Source: Branchiostoma belcheri
Taxonomy: Eukaryota; Chordata; Leptocardii; Amphioxiformes; Branchiostomatidae
Assembly: GCF_001625305.1 (NCBI RefSeq)
Contig: NW_017804465.1
Span: 1,250,793 to 1,314,792 of the forward strand
Direction of reading: 5' to 3'
DNA: 64,000 bases
The notes beneath the pieces are model-generated. The model did not search any database, was not told where the DNA came from, and saw only the letters and a program-made list of their open reading frames with translations. Both the position numbers and the translations under genes were made by a program. This document shows, piece by piece, positions 1-10,796 of the stretch. Position 1 is the first letter of the stretch; each line of letters starts with the position of its first letter.

Positions 1-186
1 CGCGAGGAGATATTTAGAATTTAGACCCAGTGTGCCAAGTAGGTCTGCCGGGAGTATGGCTTCCCGTGACTTTTACTTAGGAGATAGACACTCGCGCGCG
101 GGGTGGCACCCAGGCTAGCCCGACGGGTACCCGCCGGTGGACCGCTGTGTCATTCCCGCGGCGCCGGCTGTAATGGCTAGCGCTTA

Positions 187-366
187 CTGTCGCCCCGACT
201 AGCCTCTACCAGGCACCGTGGATCACTGGAAAAATAATAGAAATTGGCCGAAATAAAGGGAATATATACCAAGGGAGTTAGCCGACCTTATTCCCTTTAT
301 TTCGGCCAATTTCTACTATTTTTCTAGCGATCCGCGGTGCCTGGTAGAGGCTAGTCGGGGCGACAG
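187..366. mobile_element. Palindromic MITE, family 'CTCTACCAGGC'
   Basis: This is a near-perfect inverted repeat with arms of about 85-90 bp. It starts CTGTCGCCCCGACTAGCC and ends with the reverse complement. The internal arms read TAGCCTCTACCAGGC and GCCTGGTAGAGGCTA and contain AAATTGGCCGAAATAAAGGG. No coding capacity is visible. Related copies lie at 6384-6596, 20497-20615, 26616-26770 and 59802-59998, with a fragment near 61499. It is a non-autonomous DNA transposon by structure; the superfamily is not assigned. Confidence 0.8.
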
Positions 367-576
367 GCACGCACTGCCGCCGCATTGCTTACGGGAGGCC
401 AGGCGCGCGCTACCGAGCGGGGGATCAATGTATGCACGACGATCTGCAGGGGCCGCAGCGCAGGATCGTAAAAAATGGCCTAATAGCATACATAATAACA
501 TCTACATAAGACCTACACGAACCAGCGCCCACCCCAAAATTTCCAGTACGAAATAAAAATACCAAAATTTTATCGA

Positions 577-836
577 TCCTGTCAATAGTAGAATAATTTG
601 CACTGCTGACAGGAAAATACCTGTCAGCAGTGCAAATTATTCTACTATCGACAGGACGATCCTGTCAGCAGTGCAATATTTCTGCTATTGACAGGACGAT
701 CCTGTCAGCAGTGCAGTATTTTCTGCTATTGACAGGACGATCCTGTCAGCAGTGCAATATTTTCTGCTATTGACAGGACGATCCTGTCAGCAGTGCAATA
801 TTTTCTGCTATTGACAGGACGATCCTGTCAATAGCC
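577..836. repeat. 40-bp minisatellite
   Basis: A unit of about 40 bp built around CCTGTCAGCAGTGCAATATT and CTGCTATTGACAGGACGAT is repeated about five times. The first unit is inverted, so the array begins with a hairpin. It lies about 450 bp upstream of the first peptidase exon. Confidence 0.85.
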
Positions 837-843
837 ACAGGCT

Positions 844-1015
844 TTAGGCTTAGTAATCCGTAGGCAGCCTCCCCAAAAATCAACGCAATTCGTAAAAGAA
901 CATTAGCCGCAAAGCGTAAAGTCGCCGTCAGCTCTGAGACTTAAACGTAATCGGCGGCAATTTTTTTTTGCGTACGGTAATTCGTAATCACCCCCCCCCC
1001 CACTGCAGGCCCTCG
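844..1015 (+). repeat. Interspersed repeat 'GTAATTCGTAAT', copy 1
   Basis: A roughly 200-bp element rich in the submotif CGTAATTCGTAA/TTACG. It matches 23186-23400 (inverted) and 63362-63553 (same strand) over most of its length, for example CAGCTCTGAGACTTAAACGTAA and GGCGGCAA. It ends in poly-C/poly-A slippage tracts (about 990-1070). Class unknown. All three copies sit just upstream of a first coding exon. Confidence 0.75.
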
Positions 1016-1281
1016 TATTTACATGTAGATGCCGACAACAAATACCCCCCCCCCCCCCCAAAAAAAAAAGAGCAAGAAAAACCGGTTCTTTTGCTACCCT
1101 GATGCGTTACAGCCAGATAATTACTAGGCTAACTACCTTTACCCAGATGAGACACCACAGAAAGCGAGCGCTCCGTCCCTTCAGGATTTCGTCGCTTTTC
1201 TCAGGTGGGAAAAAAGAAGGAGTAAAAGACTCCTGCGCGGAGTCAGACGTGCAGAAGAGATACCGGAAGAACAGGTCCAAG

Positions 1282-4200
1282 ATGCGGTTCTGGGTCTGCA
1301 GTCTGCTGCTGGCGTTCTCATGGCTTGTAGCTAAAGGTGGGTTTAGAACACTGCGGAGTTACCTTCATACCTTGATACCAACTTTGGGATGAGAAGGCTT
1401 GCCTGTAGTAATCCCGGTCTCAAACTTTACTCAAGTGTTGTACTTCATACTCTCCCAATGTTTGTCTAACCGGTACCGTGTCTTAAACTCGTTGACTGTT
1501 TTTGAGTCGACTACGGACTGTAGTAGAGCATTCCAGTCACTAACAACTCTGACGCTAAACGTCTGCCTTTAGCTGTCTGAGTTGTCTTCAGACCTCATCA
1601 TCTCATGTACGTAGTCTAAATCTCCACAACAACACAGCGGGTTGAAAAGTTGTAGGATTCAGCCAAAAAGAGGGAGAAAAACAGGCCAGGGGAGGTGATG
1701 ACTTCTTAGGGGAAACGATACTCTTATCACGGTTTCACCTGGTCAATTACTGACCATATGTTTGCCAAATTTTACATTATCCATAACGCCTATCAAAGGA
1801 GTCAGGTGGAGGCTATCGTGTTCATGACAGACAAAATAAAGTTACAATAAACAATTGTTGATCAACAAGGTTTTCGATCACTCTTATCTGAAAACCACCT
1901 GTTTGAATGTGGGGAATGTGGCTAAGGTGTGTTCGAACTACTGACCTACTGACTGACCCTGTTTCGGTATACAGGACATAATAGTACTATACAATAGTAA
2001 GAAAATAGAAGACGACAGATTATAAAGTGACATAGGTGTGTTCTTGATGTTGTGCACGTATCACTATGTATTTGTTTTCATATTACGACGATCAGAAAAA
2101 TCCCCCTGTTCTCCTAGACTAGTAGTCTTCGACTTATGACATTTTAGTACAGACGCGCAAATTTACCGACGCGATTAATTGGATTCAAGCAAAGCAAAAC
2201 TTCCGTTGTAAAATGAACACCATTCGACCACAACCAATAATTTGCATAAGCCTACGCAGTGACAGAAGAAGAATACTCATACAAGGAAAACAATATTGTA
2301 TTTGTGTCCTGTTTTTCTCCCCAGGTAGCACCACCACCAACTATGACAGCTCCACGGACAGCTTACGTCATCTGCTGACCAACCACTTCTCGTCCGACCG
2401 CCATCACGTGACCAGTCCTGGCGGGAAGGAGGACGCCGTGACCTTCATCACGGAGACCTTCAGGAAATATGACCTTCAGGTCTTCTCACAGATGTTCGAC
2501 ACGGACAGCAAGGACGTAAGTTTTGTCATGTTTACCGAATTTAAGGAAACATTTGGTTTTTGCTCTGTTTCCTCTTCTTCCTCTTCTCCAAGCCAATAAC
2601 GTCAATGTCCTGAACCAAACGTCAGTCACCATGTTAACTGGTGTTGGGTTACATCATGTTACAATTTTATAGCAGGAGGGATTTAGACTCCTGTCTGAAA
2701 ACACATCGGAATGTGTTTGAGTAAGAATTAACAAAGCAGACCAGGGGCCCTAAAAACAACGATTGCTATCTCCAGGTGCTAGTTCCTCGGATCAAAGACT
2801 AGCCTGGATACCAGACTGTTTCCAGGGCAAGTATACAGGCTAGCTCCTCGGCTCCAGGGCTAGCCTGGGTGCCAGACTGTTGTCAGGGCCAGTCTACAGG
2901 CTAGCTCCTCATCTCAAAGACTAGCCTGGATACCAGACTGTTTCCAGGGCCAGTATACAGGCTAGCTCCTCGGCTCCAGGACTAGCCTTGGTGCTAGAGG
3001 GTTTCCAGTAAATTCCAGGGCCAGTATATAGACTAAGACCATCTATTGCTTCTCACAGGTACAAGGAAGGGGGCTAGTCCTCTCGTAGTGCTGTGTGTTT
3101 AACTCCCATACTCTTTCCCAAATGCTAAGCAGAGAAAGCAGTATGTACCAGTCTTTAGTATGACTCGGTCGCGGATCAAACTCACGACCTACCGTCAATG
3201 CAAGGCGAGCACTCTACCCACTTGGCCTCTGCACCGGTTTTAAGACCATTGATCGCTATATTTTCAGGTACAAGGGCGTAACATCATCGGGACATGGCCG
3301 GGCCTGAATACCGGAACACCAGATGACCGTCCTGTGATGATAGCAGCTCACTACGACACGGCCCGCGGCTCCCCGGGCGTGTGCGCGGACGGGTCCGGCA
3401 TGACGGCACTAATGGAGGCGGTACGAGTCATCACTGCCCGATCGTGCATGCAGGAGAACTCTGTCGTCTTCGCGGCGTTCGACTTCGAGGTGAAGGAAAG
3501 TGAGTAAAAATTGATACAGTCAAAACTGCCTAAGAACACCACTCGGGGTACCGATAAAATCTATACACAGTATTATATACACTATAGACTGGATTCTCTT
3601 AATGCTTGTGTCAATGACAAAAAACTGTCCGGGTCATCACGGCACGATCGTGCATGCAGGAGAACTCTGTCGTCTTCGCAGCATTAGACTTCGAGGTGAA
3701 GTAAAGTGAGTAAAGTTGAATGATTCCCTAGTCTTTGATCCACCGAGAAATTTGATATTGCATTGTAAATTAGCGGTAATTCAGTTTTTTAAGCCTGCCA
3801 ATGCTAATAAAGTGTGCTTTGTCTAAATTTATGCAGTCAAAGTGCCCAAGACGATCACTCTGGTCTATGTGGTCACTATAGACAGTATTCTCAATGCCTG
3901 TGTCAATGATACAAATTACCTAAGGGACCACAACAGAGTAGTCACATTGACCAGGTAGATAGCTTAGAACCATGAAGTCCCGGGTTCGATCCCCAGGCAT
4001 GCCCGATGTTGTACCCTCGGGAAGGCACAACTTGCCTCACTGTACAGTGGAGTGAAGCTCACAGGTGATGAAGACACACACGGCGAGTTGCCAACATGCC
4101 ATTAGATCTGCATATTTGTCACTAAAAAAAAACGTAAAATTGAGTTTTTTTAATTGCAGGTGCCACTCTGGACCACGCCGCCTGTCATAACGCCGGCTGC

Positions 4201-7200
4201 GGAAGCGCCAAGTACCTGAAGGAGCTTCTGATTCCTTACATCAAGAGTCTCGGCATCTCCTCCAACGACTTCCAGGGAGCCTTCGTGCTGGACTCCGTCA
4301 TGAACTTCAACAGCACCGAGGACAGTCAGCGTCTTCCGGAGGAGGAGCGCTTCAAGGAGGTGCGTTAATGTTCTTCATGAGTAAAAGGAAAGAAAACCTA
4401 GTTGCAACAAACGGTCATATACCATTAACTTTACAACGTTAAACGTTAGTGCGCAGAAGAATGTTAGACACAAGGGTAAACAATAGTCATAGACTATCCA
4501 AACTATACTACATGTACTAGATAACTTGAGAAGGTTAATTATTGACTTATTGAGTGACATCCATCACCCATCTTCTGCATCACCAAAATGGCCTTAGCAT
4601 AACTTACTAGTCAGCGCTTACATATGAGTAACTGGAAAAACGATTAAACATGACGAAGACTCGAAAATGTGGGAGATGGGAGTCTTAGGCTTTTAAAAGA
4701 AGTTTTGATGTTGGTATACCGCCTTAGAAGGAAGTAGGTGACCAAAAATGGTGCTGTTACTTTGATCATAAAAAAGCGACCAAAATACACAAATATTCGA
4801 TCTCCAGGCCCCGGGGTTGCAGGAGGCCTACACGCGGATCCAGGCTGACGGCAGCAGGGGTGACTTCATCGCGCTGGTCGGGCGGAACTTCGACTCGCCG
4901 CTGTACCAGAAGTTCATCTCGGCATGGGAGGCCCTGCCGGACAACAGGTTCAAGAACCAGGTAACAACAAGGCGTCTTGTATGCAGTTATCCCCCTGTGC
5001 ATGTATATGCAAAGAAAAGTGGGGAAAATTAACTGGCGTCTACCCTCATTGTGGAACCAGTCTGTGTTGTGCTAAGGAGGGCGACAGGCGGTCCCCAAAT
5101 CGCCGGTCCTGTATAGAAATAGGCTGTGAATAAAGAAAACGTACATCTCGGCCTGGGAGGCCCTGCCGGACAGCAAGTTTAAGAACCAGGTAACAGCATA
5201 CAAGATACATTCAGATTTACTGATATCTGATGTCATTCACGAAAATTTTCACAGCAAAAGAGAAAAGGGTATCGAAGCCCCGAACTTCCGACGGCATACT
5301 TTCTTTGATTTATTTTTAAACCTACACTTAAACGAAGAGACCGTCGCAGCATTTCAATAATCTTTTTCTCTTCTTTTCCTTCCTCTTTATTTTTTTAAAG
5401 CTGTTGCACATGCCTGAGAAAGATCTCCCGGCCGAACTGGACCCGTACTGGGACGTCTACAACAAACTGACGCACGGAGATCACTACAGCTTCTGGGTAG
5501 CCGACTCCGACCTCCGGGCCATACACATTACTGATTCTGGTTGGTATAGATTCATTTGTCTTTCCGTATTGAATAGTAGAGACGTTATACTAACTACAGA
5601 CGATAGTAGATTCCCAAGATAACATTATTACTACATGTACTTTCTAAAGATGCGCATAAAAAAATATAATTTAGAGCAAAATCAAATCGGATTTGATCAA
5701 GACACAGTAGTCGATACGCGTGGACGATCCAGAGCCGTGCCTATCTAGGCCTATGCCTGAATGGGTTTGGTTTAGGATCAGGCACGGTTCTGGATAGTCT
5801 CCGCGTATCGTAAAAAAAAAACCGTAGATTTTCTTTCTTCAGGCACGTAACTCAATATTTTTCCCCTTTTTTTTTTTTACCCCAGCCCAGGAGCGCGGCT
5901 ACATGCAGGAGTGTTTCCACAAACCCTGTGACGACACGGATCACGTGACCGCCGACAACCTGGCGTTCCTGAAGAAGGTGACAGACGCCACCATCGCCAC
6001 TGTCATGCAGATGGCGACATATCCGGACACGTGCCTCGGTATGTTTAAAGTTCAAACTTTAGATCCAACACAAAGAAGTTCTTTGACCTAGAGCTTTCGA
6101 CCAGTCACTCTGGTCTTCCTCAGTAGACTGACCCAGTGAGGATTGTCACGTGGCTTCTTTGAAGTGTGACGTCAACACGAACTGAGTCAAAGGCAGACGA
6201 TGGTAGACTGGTAGACGATGTCGGCCCCCGTCGCGGTTGAGTGAGGGGTGATGGGCCCTGATGTAAATAGCCCCTTTCACCCCTCTCAGGAAGTAGTCTT
6301 GTTCGGTGTCCAATGTCTACTGGAACAGAATGTCCTGGTAACTCGATGCAAATGTGTTGTGATACTTGTGAGATGGCTGAACTCTAGCCTCTACCAGGCT
6401 TGAGGAGGCGGCTGGAAAGAGTAGAAATAGAGAGATAAGCATGCCAGGGGAGTTTGGCCGTTGAGAGAACAGTTCGCCGCCCCACAACTGTTCTCTCAAC
6501 GGCCAAACTCCCTTGGCATGCTTATCTCTCTATTTTGGCCGATTTCTACTCTTTCCAGCCGCCTCCTCAAGCCTGGTAGAGGCTAGGCTGAACTCGGCCG
6601 TGAGTGCACTTGGAACCTTGCCTTCTCACACCTTTTCGTTGTCCGTACACCGATTCCCCAGACCTCCTGAAGAGTGGGATAGCGCTGACAGGGAAGTCCT
6701 GGCGCCTGACTGCTGCAGGAAAGGAGGAGGAAACCTCAAAATAAATAATAATAAATAAACAAATAAGTAAATAACAATGAAGTTTGTTTCTTGTTTTCCA
6801 GACCCGTTCAACGATTCCCCAGACCTCCTGAAGAGCGGGATAGCGCTGACAGGAAAGTCCTGGCGGCTGAAAGGAAAGGAGGAGGAGACCTTCTCCCTCA
6901 GTATCGACATCGACACGGTCAAACCGAACGGTGCTGTGGAGGCTGTCATGGTGAACTCAGAACTACAAGTGCCTCTCGATGGTAAGCTAAAAGTGACCGA
7001 AATAGATAATGATGTTTCTGTATTGATACGCAACTTATGTCTCTCGATGGTAAGCTAGAACATGTTTCTGTAAGACTGTAGACTAGTAGTTTCCTAGGTA
7101 CTCCCATAGTCTCGCGCCCTAAATTTCGTTACGGTAGCAGTTTAGCAGTAGAGGCTGTCATGACGAGCTCAGAACTACGGGTGCCTCTCGATGGTAAGAA

Positions 7201-10041
7201 CATGTTTCTGTAAGGCTGTAGCGACGCCTAGGGTAAGCTAGAACCGATCCAGATACATGAGTATGAAACTGACTTTGGAGAGGGAAAGGAGGAGGAAACT
7301 TTCTCCCTCAGCATCGACATCGACACGGTCAAACCGAACGGTGCTGTGGAGGCCGTCATGGTGAACTCAGAACTACAGGTACCTCTGGATGGTAAGAACG
7401 TGTTTCTGTAAGACTGTATAGTTGCCTAGGAACTATCCTATTTGTATAAGGGAGATCACAAGGGGCTCCCCTACTCGCTCCCTGAATTTCGGATCGGTGA
7501 GGATAAGGAGTCCCATAGAAATTTGGCAGTAGAGGGAGTCATGGTGAACTCTGAACTACAGGTGCCTCTGGACGGTAAGCTACAACCGACCGAAATACAT
7601 GTTTCTGTAATATTGTCGAAGGTTTAGGCATCAGCTTGTTTTTGATGCGTGTTTAGGCGTTTTTTGTATTGGCATCTTTTTTACGCCAAATGTGGCAAAT
7701 GGTAACTTCTTGTCTTGCAGCCGCCAAAAATCGTCTTGCCATCTTGGAGATTATTTCTGTAAGATTAGATATAGAAACATATGTTTCCTGAGAGGTCTGA
7801 TAGAAACAGATATACCGTTCATCACTAAATCTGAAATTTAAAACTCTTGACAGGATACTCAAAAAGCATTACAAAATAGAAAACCCAACAAAGAAAACGC
7901 ATTAATTGGTAAACTTTGGAAAACTTCCGAAACCATGCCTAACTTTTGCTAATGTCTTAACCTAACTAACTTTAACAATCTTTCATCTGACAATCTTCTG
8001 ACTACGTTGGCTAACACGATAAAGAGTAGTCCGCAAGTTTGTTCCTAGATCCTACAGCAAATGCTGATTTATGCCTTTATTTCCCCTGTAGTTGTGGGCA
8101 GGTACAACGCTGACAACAAGAGACTCGTCCTCCGATTGGCCGAGCCAAGCCACGTGACCAAAGGTGCCAAGCCGATCGACCCGACGTTGCTGCAGAGGTG
8201 GACTGTGAACGGGGAGGTAGGGACCAGTAAAAAATCTTAAGATATTGATCGCTAACTTGATAACCTCCACACATCAAAGAACCCAACACACTTGTCGTAG
8301 GGGTGACCCATTGTGCTTGGTTATAAACACGAGCTGTAGGGCATTCGCATCACGCTTCCCCTCAGTTTAGGGCGACAAAAAATTAAGAGAAGATGAGAGC
8401 CAGACAAACTATCAAAAGATTACGTATTGCACAAATGCTGTAGAAGTACCATGGGCTTTGACTTTGACTTAATTCAGATCCACATGAACATATAGAATGC
8501 ATTAGAGAACATTGGAAATTATTTCCTCGATTGTTGAGATTTCTAACCTAAACGTGGTTCTCTTGCCGCTGATATCTCAGGTAACCGGTTTCCCCGGAGG
8601 TCTGGTGTATTTCGGCTCTCTGAGCGGGATGCAGGACAGCACTGATGACGCCATGGAAGAACATGGACATCTAACGCATAATAAATATTATTGGACATAA
8701 GCTCAAACTCCATAAAAGCCTTGTCTTGATCATTTTGATATCCCAGGTAACCGGATTCCCCGGGGGTCTGGTGTACTTCGGCTCTCTGAGCGGGATGCAG
8801 GACAGTACTGATGACGTCATGGAGGAGTTCAACATCGCCTACTCAGAAGGCAAGGGGAAACATTTTATCTTAATATCCTTTACATCAAATACACAGTAAA
8901 CCGGTTCTTAGATTTGGACGTAGAATATGTTTGTGCTTTAACCTGTCCTTAAGAAAAATATTTCGTTAACTACTTGATAATTCGCTTTAACATTTTATCT
9001 TATCCGTCTTGAGATACATGTTAAGAAGCTGGTCCTTAGATTCTTATGTAGAATACTTTAACTTTGTATTTTAACCTACCATTACATGAACAGATATCGT
9101 ATATTGCAATTGTTTACGATTGAATACATCGCTCTAACCCTATTATTGGTACGGACGTATGGTACGGATTTTGCTCCGCATCGCTAGAAAAACTCTGGCG
9201 TAGCTGAGCAAAATCCGGATGGTACACAGGCTAAACTTCAGTCAGATGAGTTTCATTTTCGTTACCGATGTAGAAAGTTTATACGTAGACGTCTCCAACT
9301 CCCATACGAATTATCAAATCACTTTTACACCCTTGATTCGATTGTCCATCAATCTTGGTCTATTGACACGTAACGCCCAATTGAACGTTTGAATGAATAT
9401 CATAACCATTACCTCCCGTTTTCCCCACATGTACAGACCCTACAGTCGGCCTCCGCCAGTCGAACACTGTCCTGTTCATAATTATAGCTATGTCTATTGC
9501 CATGTAACGCCCAAATGCTCGTTTTAACTGGATTCTCACTCTCCCGTTATCCCCATACAGACCCTACAGTCGGTCTCCGCCAGTCGAACACTGCCCTGGC
9601 TGTCCTGTTCGCTCTGACACTGGTGCTGCTGATAGCGACTGTAGCTTATCTCTGCTACGTCAAGTAAGGAACTACAGTACTTGTCCAACTAACTCCGTCC
9701 CAAAGGGTCGATGAATGATGATGATGCTTGTTTGATTAGTTTACATTAGTTAGATTCCATTACAGCATAGTTCTTTCTCTAGTGACAATTTCTCAGCTTT
9801 TTGGACACTTTTGAAACACTATATGTCAAAAGACAAAATATTAACCCAACATACAAACTATTTATTTGTGTGACCTGTACTTCACTCATTGGGTATGTGC
9901 TATGTACAATAACTGTACAATACTTCATCCATCCATTTTGCAATTTGTTAAATCATGATCTTTTCCCCTCCTGTACTCAGGCGCACCTACCAGCCCTTCA
10001 CCCAGATGACCGAGAAGACTTCAATCAACGTTGTGACTTAG
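1282..10041 (+). CDS. Membrane-anchored M28-like zinc exopeptidase, copy A
   Basis: Predicted 564-aa type I membrane protein with an M28-type (Zn aminopeptidase fold) ectodomain. Exons: 1282-1336, 2325-2515, 3268-3499, 4160-4359, 4808-4960, 5401-5539, 5886-6038, 6802-6981, 8092-8216, 8747-8849, 9561-9663, 9981-10041; all phases agree. Residues 1-18 form a signal peptide. Likely metal ligands are His110 (AAHYDT), Asp123 (CADGSG), Asp204 (VLDSVMNF) and His305 (GDHYSF). The catalytic Glu-Glu pair expected after AFDF reads E156-V157, so the second Glu (a zinc ligand in M28 enzymes) is missing and activity is doubtful. A hydrophobic helix spans about 521-543, followed by a short tail with QMTEKTSIN, shared with copy B. 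The intron after exon 10 uses a GC donor (AAG|GCAAGG). The family call rests on motifs only; the substrate is unknown. Confidence 0.8.
2778..3027. repeat. 61-bp minisatellite in intron 2
   Basis: Units begin at 2778, 2839, 2900 and 2961, each reading like GCTAGCTCCTCGGCTCCAGG then CTAGCCTGGATACCAGACTG. The last unit is partial. It is intronic in peptidase A. Confidence 0.85.
3045..3245 (-). mobile_element. tRNA-derived SINE
   Basis: On the minus strand, an A-box-like TGGGTAGAGTGC and a B-box-like GTGAGTTTGATCC are about 35 bp apart, as in tRNA-derived SINE heads. A non-tRNA body runs to about 3045. It is not a functional tRNA because the cloverleaf is incomplete. Confidence 0.6.
3629..3705 (+). 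pseudogene. Ghost copy of peptidase A exon 3 (3' end)
   Basis: This copies the last ~77 bp of exon 3 (ATCACGGCACGATCGTGCAT onward) and keeps the GTGAGT donor, but it reads ALDFEVK then a stop. It lies 130 bp after the real exon. Confidence 0.85.
3948..4108 (+). mobile_element. SINE with tRNA-like B box
   Basis: GGGTTCGATCCCCAGGCATG is a good B-box/T-arm match. It is followed by a body with GTACCCTCGGGAAGGCACAA, a pattern seen again around 42350. It is intronic in peptidase A. Confidence 0.55.
5143..5189 (+). pseudogene. Ghost copy of peptidase A exon 5 (3' end)
   Basis: It repeats the last ~47 bp of exon 5 (ISAWEALPD-like reading) together with the GTAACA donor, 180 bp downstream of the real exon. 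No acceptor is copied. Confidence 0.85.
5705..5812. repeat. Palindromic 'CAGAACCGTGCCT' repeat
   Basis: It pairs CAGAGCCGTGCCTATC with GATCAGGCACGGTTCTGGAT around CCTGAATGGGTT. This is one of at least twelve loci: also 14089-14135, 14478-14615, 21757-21825, 22083-22150, 23936-24003, 24165-24330, 26808-26945, 41328-41460, 41560-41850, 51785-51981 and 55672-55870. It is a short foldback-type dispersed repeat of unknown class. Confidence 0.8.
6084..6131 (-). ncRNA. Hammerhead-ribozyme-like motif
   Basis: Read on the minus strand: CUGAGGA, stem II GACCAG-AGUGA-CUGGUC, then GAAA, G and the triplet CUC followed by UAG. The core fits CUGANGA/GAAA/NUH. Stem I can pair CUA before the core with UAG after the cleavage site, and stem III is minimal as in Penelope-element hammerheads. 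A second copy of the same sequence is at 56556-56600 on the plus strand. Activity is untested. Confidence 0.6.
6084..6245 (-). mobile_element. Hammerhead-bearing repeat, Penelope-like remnant
   Basis: This is the inverted copy of 56452-56606. Both share the terminal GGGGGCCGACATCGTCTACC, a central GACGTCACACTTCAAAGAAG and the hammerhead-like end. No protein domain remains. The link to Penelope-like elements is inferred from the ribozyme motif and its resemblance to the end of the element at 18352-19140. Confidence 0.55.
6384..6596. mobile_element. Palindromic MITE, 'CTCTACCAGGC' family
   Basis: Arms of about 98 bp: CTAGCCTCTACCAGGCTTGA on the left and its reverse complement on the right, closing on a ~15-bp loop near 6475-6489. 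It contains AACGGCCAAACTCCC. It sits in intron 7 of peptidase A, immediately upstream of a ghost copy of exon 8. Confidence 0.85.
6646..6733 (+). pseudogene. Ghost copy of peptidase A exon 8 (5' half)
   Basis: CGATTCCCCAGACCTCCTGA and what follows repeat the start of exon 8 (6802-6981) at over 85% identity, then diverge after GAGGAGGAAACC. No splice donor is present. Confidence 0.85.
7141..7575 (+). pseudogene. Three ghost copies of peptidase A exon 8 (3' end)
   Basis: Copies at 7141-7192, 7278-7391 and 7533-7575 each end in the exon 8 terminus (EAVMVNSELQVPLDG-like) plus a GTAAG donor. The 7278 copy carries about 114 bp of open sequence. None has a proven acceptor. With 6646-6733 and the real exon, five versions of this exon lie within 930 bp. 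Confidence 0.85.
8580..8655 (+). pseudogene. Ghost copy of peptidase A exon 10 (5' part)
   Basis: It has its own acceptor (ATCTCAG) and reads VTGFPGGLVYFGSLSGMQDS like the real exon at 8747-8849, then loses similarity at ATGGAAGAACATGG. No donor follows. Confidence 0.85.
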
Positions 10042-10233
10042 ACACATCTCTGCACACAATGGAAAATGAAAACAGCAATTTTCACTAATTGATGAATACA
10101 GATAAAATCACGGGAACCAACTATCCACTGCAACTATGATTATAAACTGTGTTAGGACTTGACGAGTTAGTTTGGGGGAGTTTTATATCTGTATCGTTCA
10201 CACAACTATGTACATCACTGTTTTGTTCTCGAC

Positions 10234-10239
10234 AATAAA
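10234..10239 (+). terminator. Polyadenylation signal of peptidase A
   Basis: AATAAA lies 193 bp after the stop codon at 10039-10041. Confidence 0.6.
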
Positions 10240-10581
10240 CTGTTTACCTGTACACCTGAAATAGTTTTTGGTGTCTTTAATCTACTCGCAAAGAAGCAAC
10301 TATTGACCTACCGACCTTTTGGATTCCTGAGCTCCAGACACGGGCCTGTTGATGCAGAAAAATTAATCGTTACTTTATGAGTCCTCGTTCGGCTGTTTAG
10401 GTATCCCCCCTCCACCAATACGCCTCAGAAAACGAGTACGGAATCTTTATTACTTCAATTAAACTAACTTACACTAGTCTGACACACATGTCCTCAGTTC
10501 GTGTTGTACGGAAACGTCGCCTCAAAAATATAAGCGCTATATTCAGGCAAACGCCTTCTTCTACATGAACACCCATGTCCC

Positions 10582-10590
10582 CTATATATA
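10582..10590 (+). promoter_or_regulatory. Candidate TATA box of peptidase B
   Basis: CTATATATA lies 207 bp upstream of the copy B start codon, within the 550-bp spacer between the two peptidase genes. The position is plausible for a ~180-nt 5' UTR. Expression data are not available. Confidence 0.4.
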
Positions 10591-10796
10591 GGCTGACCCG
10601 TTATGACCTTGCCAGCGAGCTAAATCCAAAAAGACCGGATTTTCAACTCTCGATCACCAGCTCAGCAGAGACTAGGCGCCAGCCTGTGCAGGGCTCACCA
10701 CGGATTTTTAGGTTACCGTAGTGAAAAACGTTTTGTTCTGAGCGTGTTGAGTGTTAGTAGCCCGTACTGAAGCTGGTGTACCGCCGCTATCTGAAC

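Noticed and set aside
316..501. Short minus-strand frame over the first MITE
   Set aside because: It lies in a palindromic transposon and GC-rich flank with no coding features.
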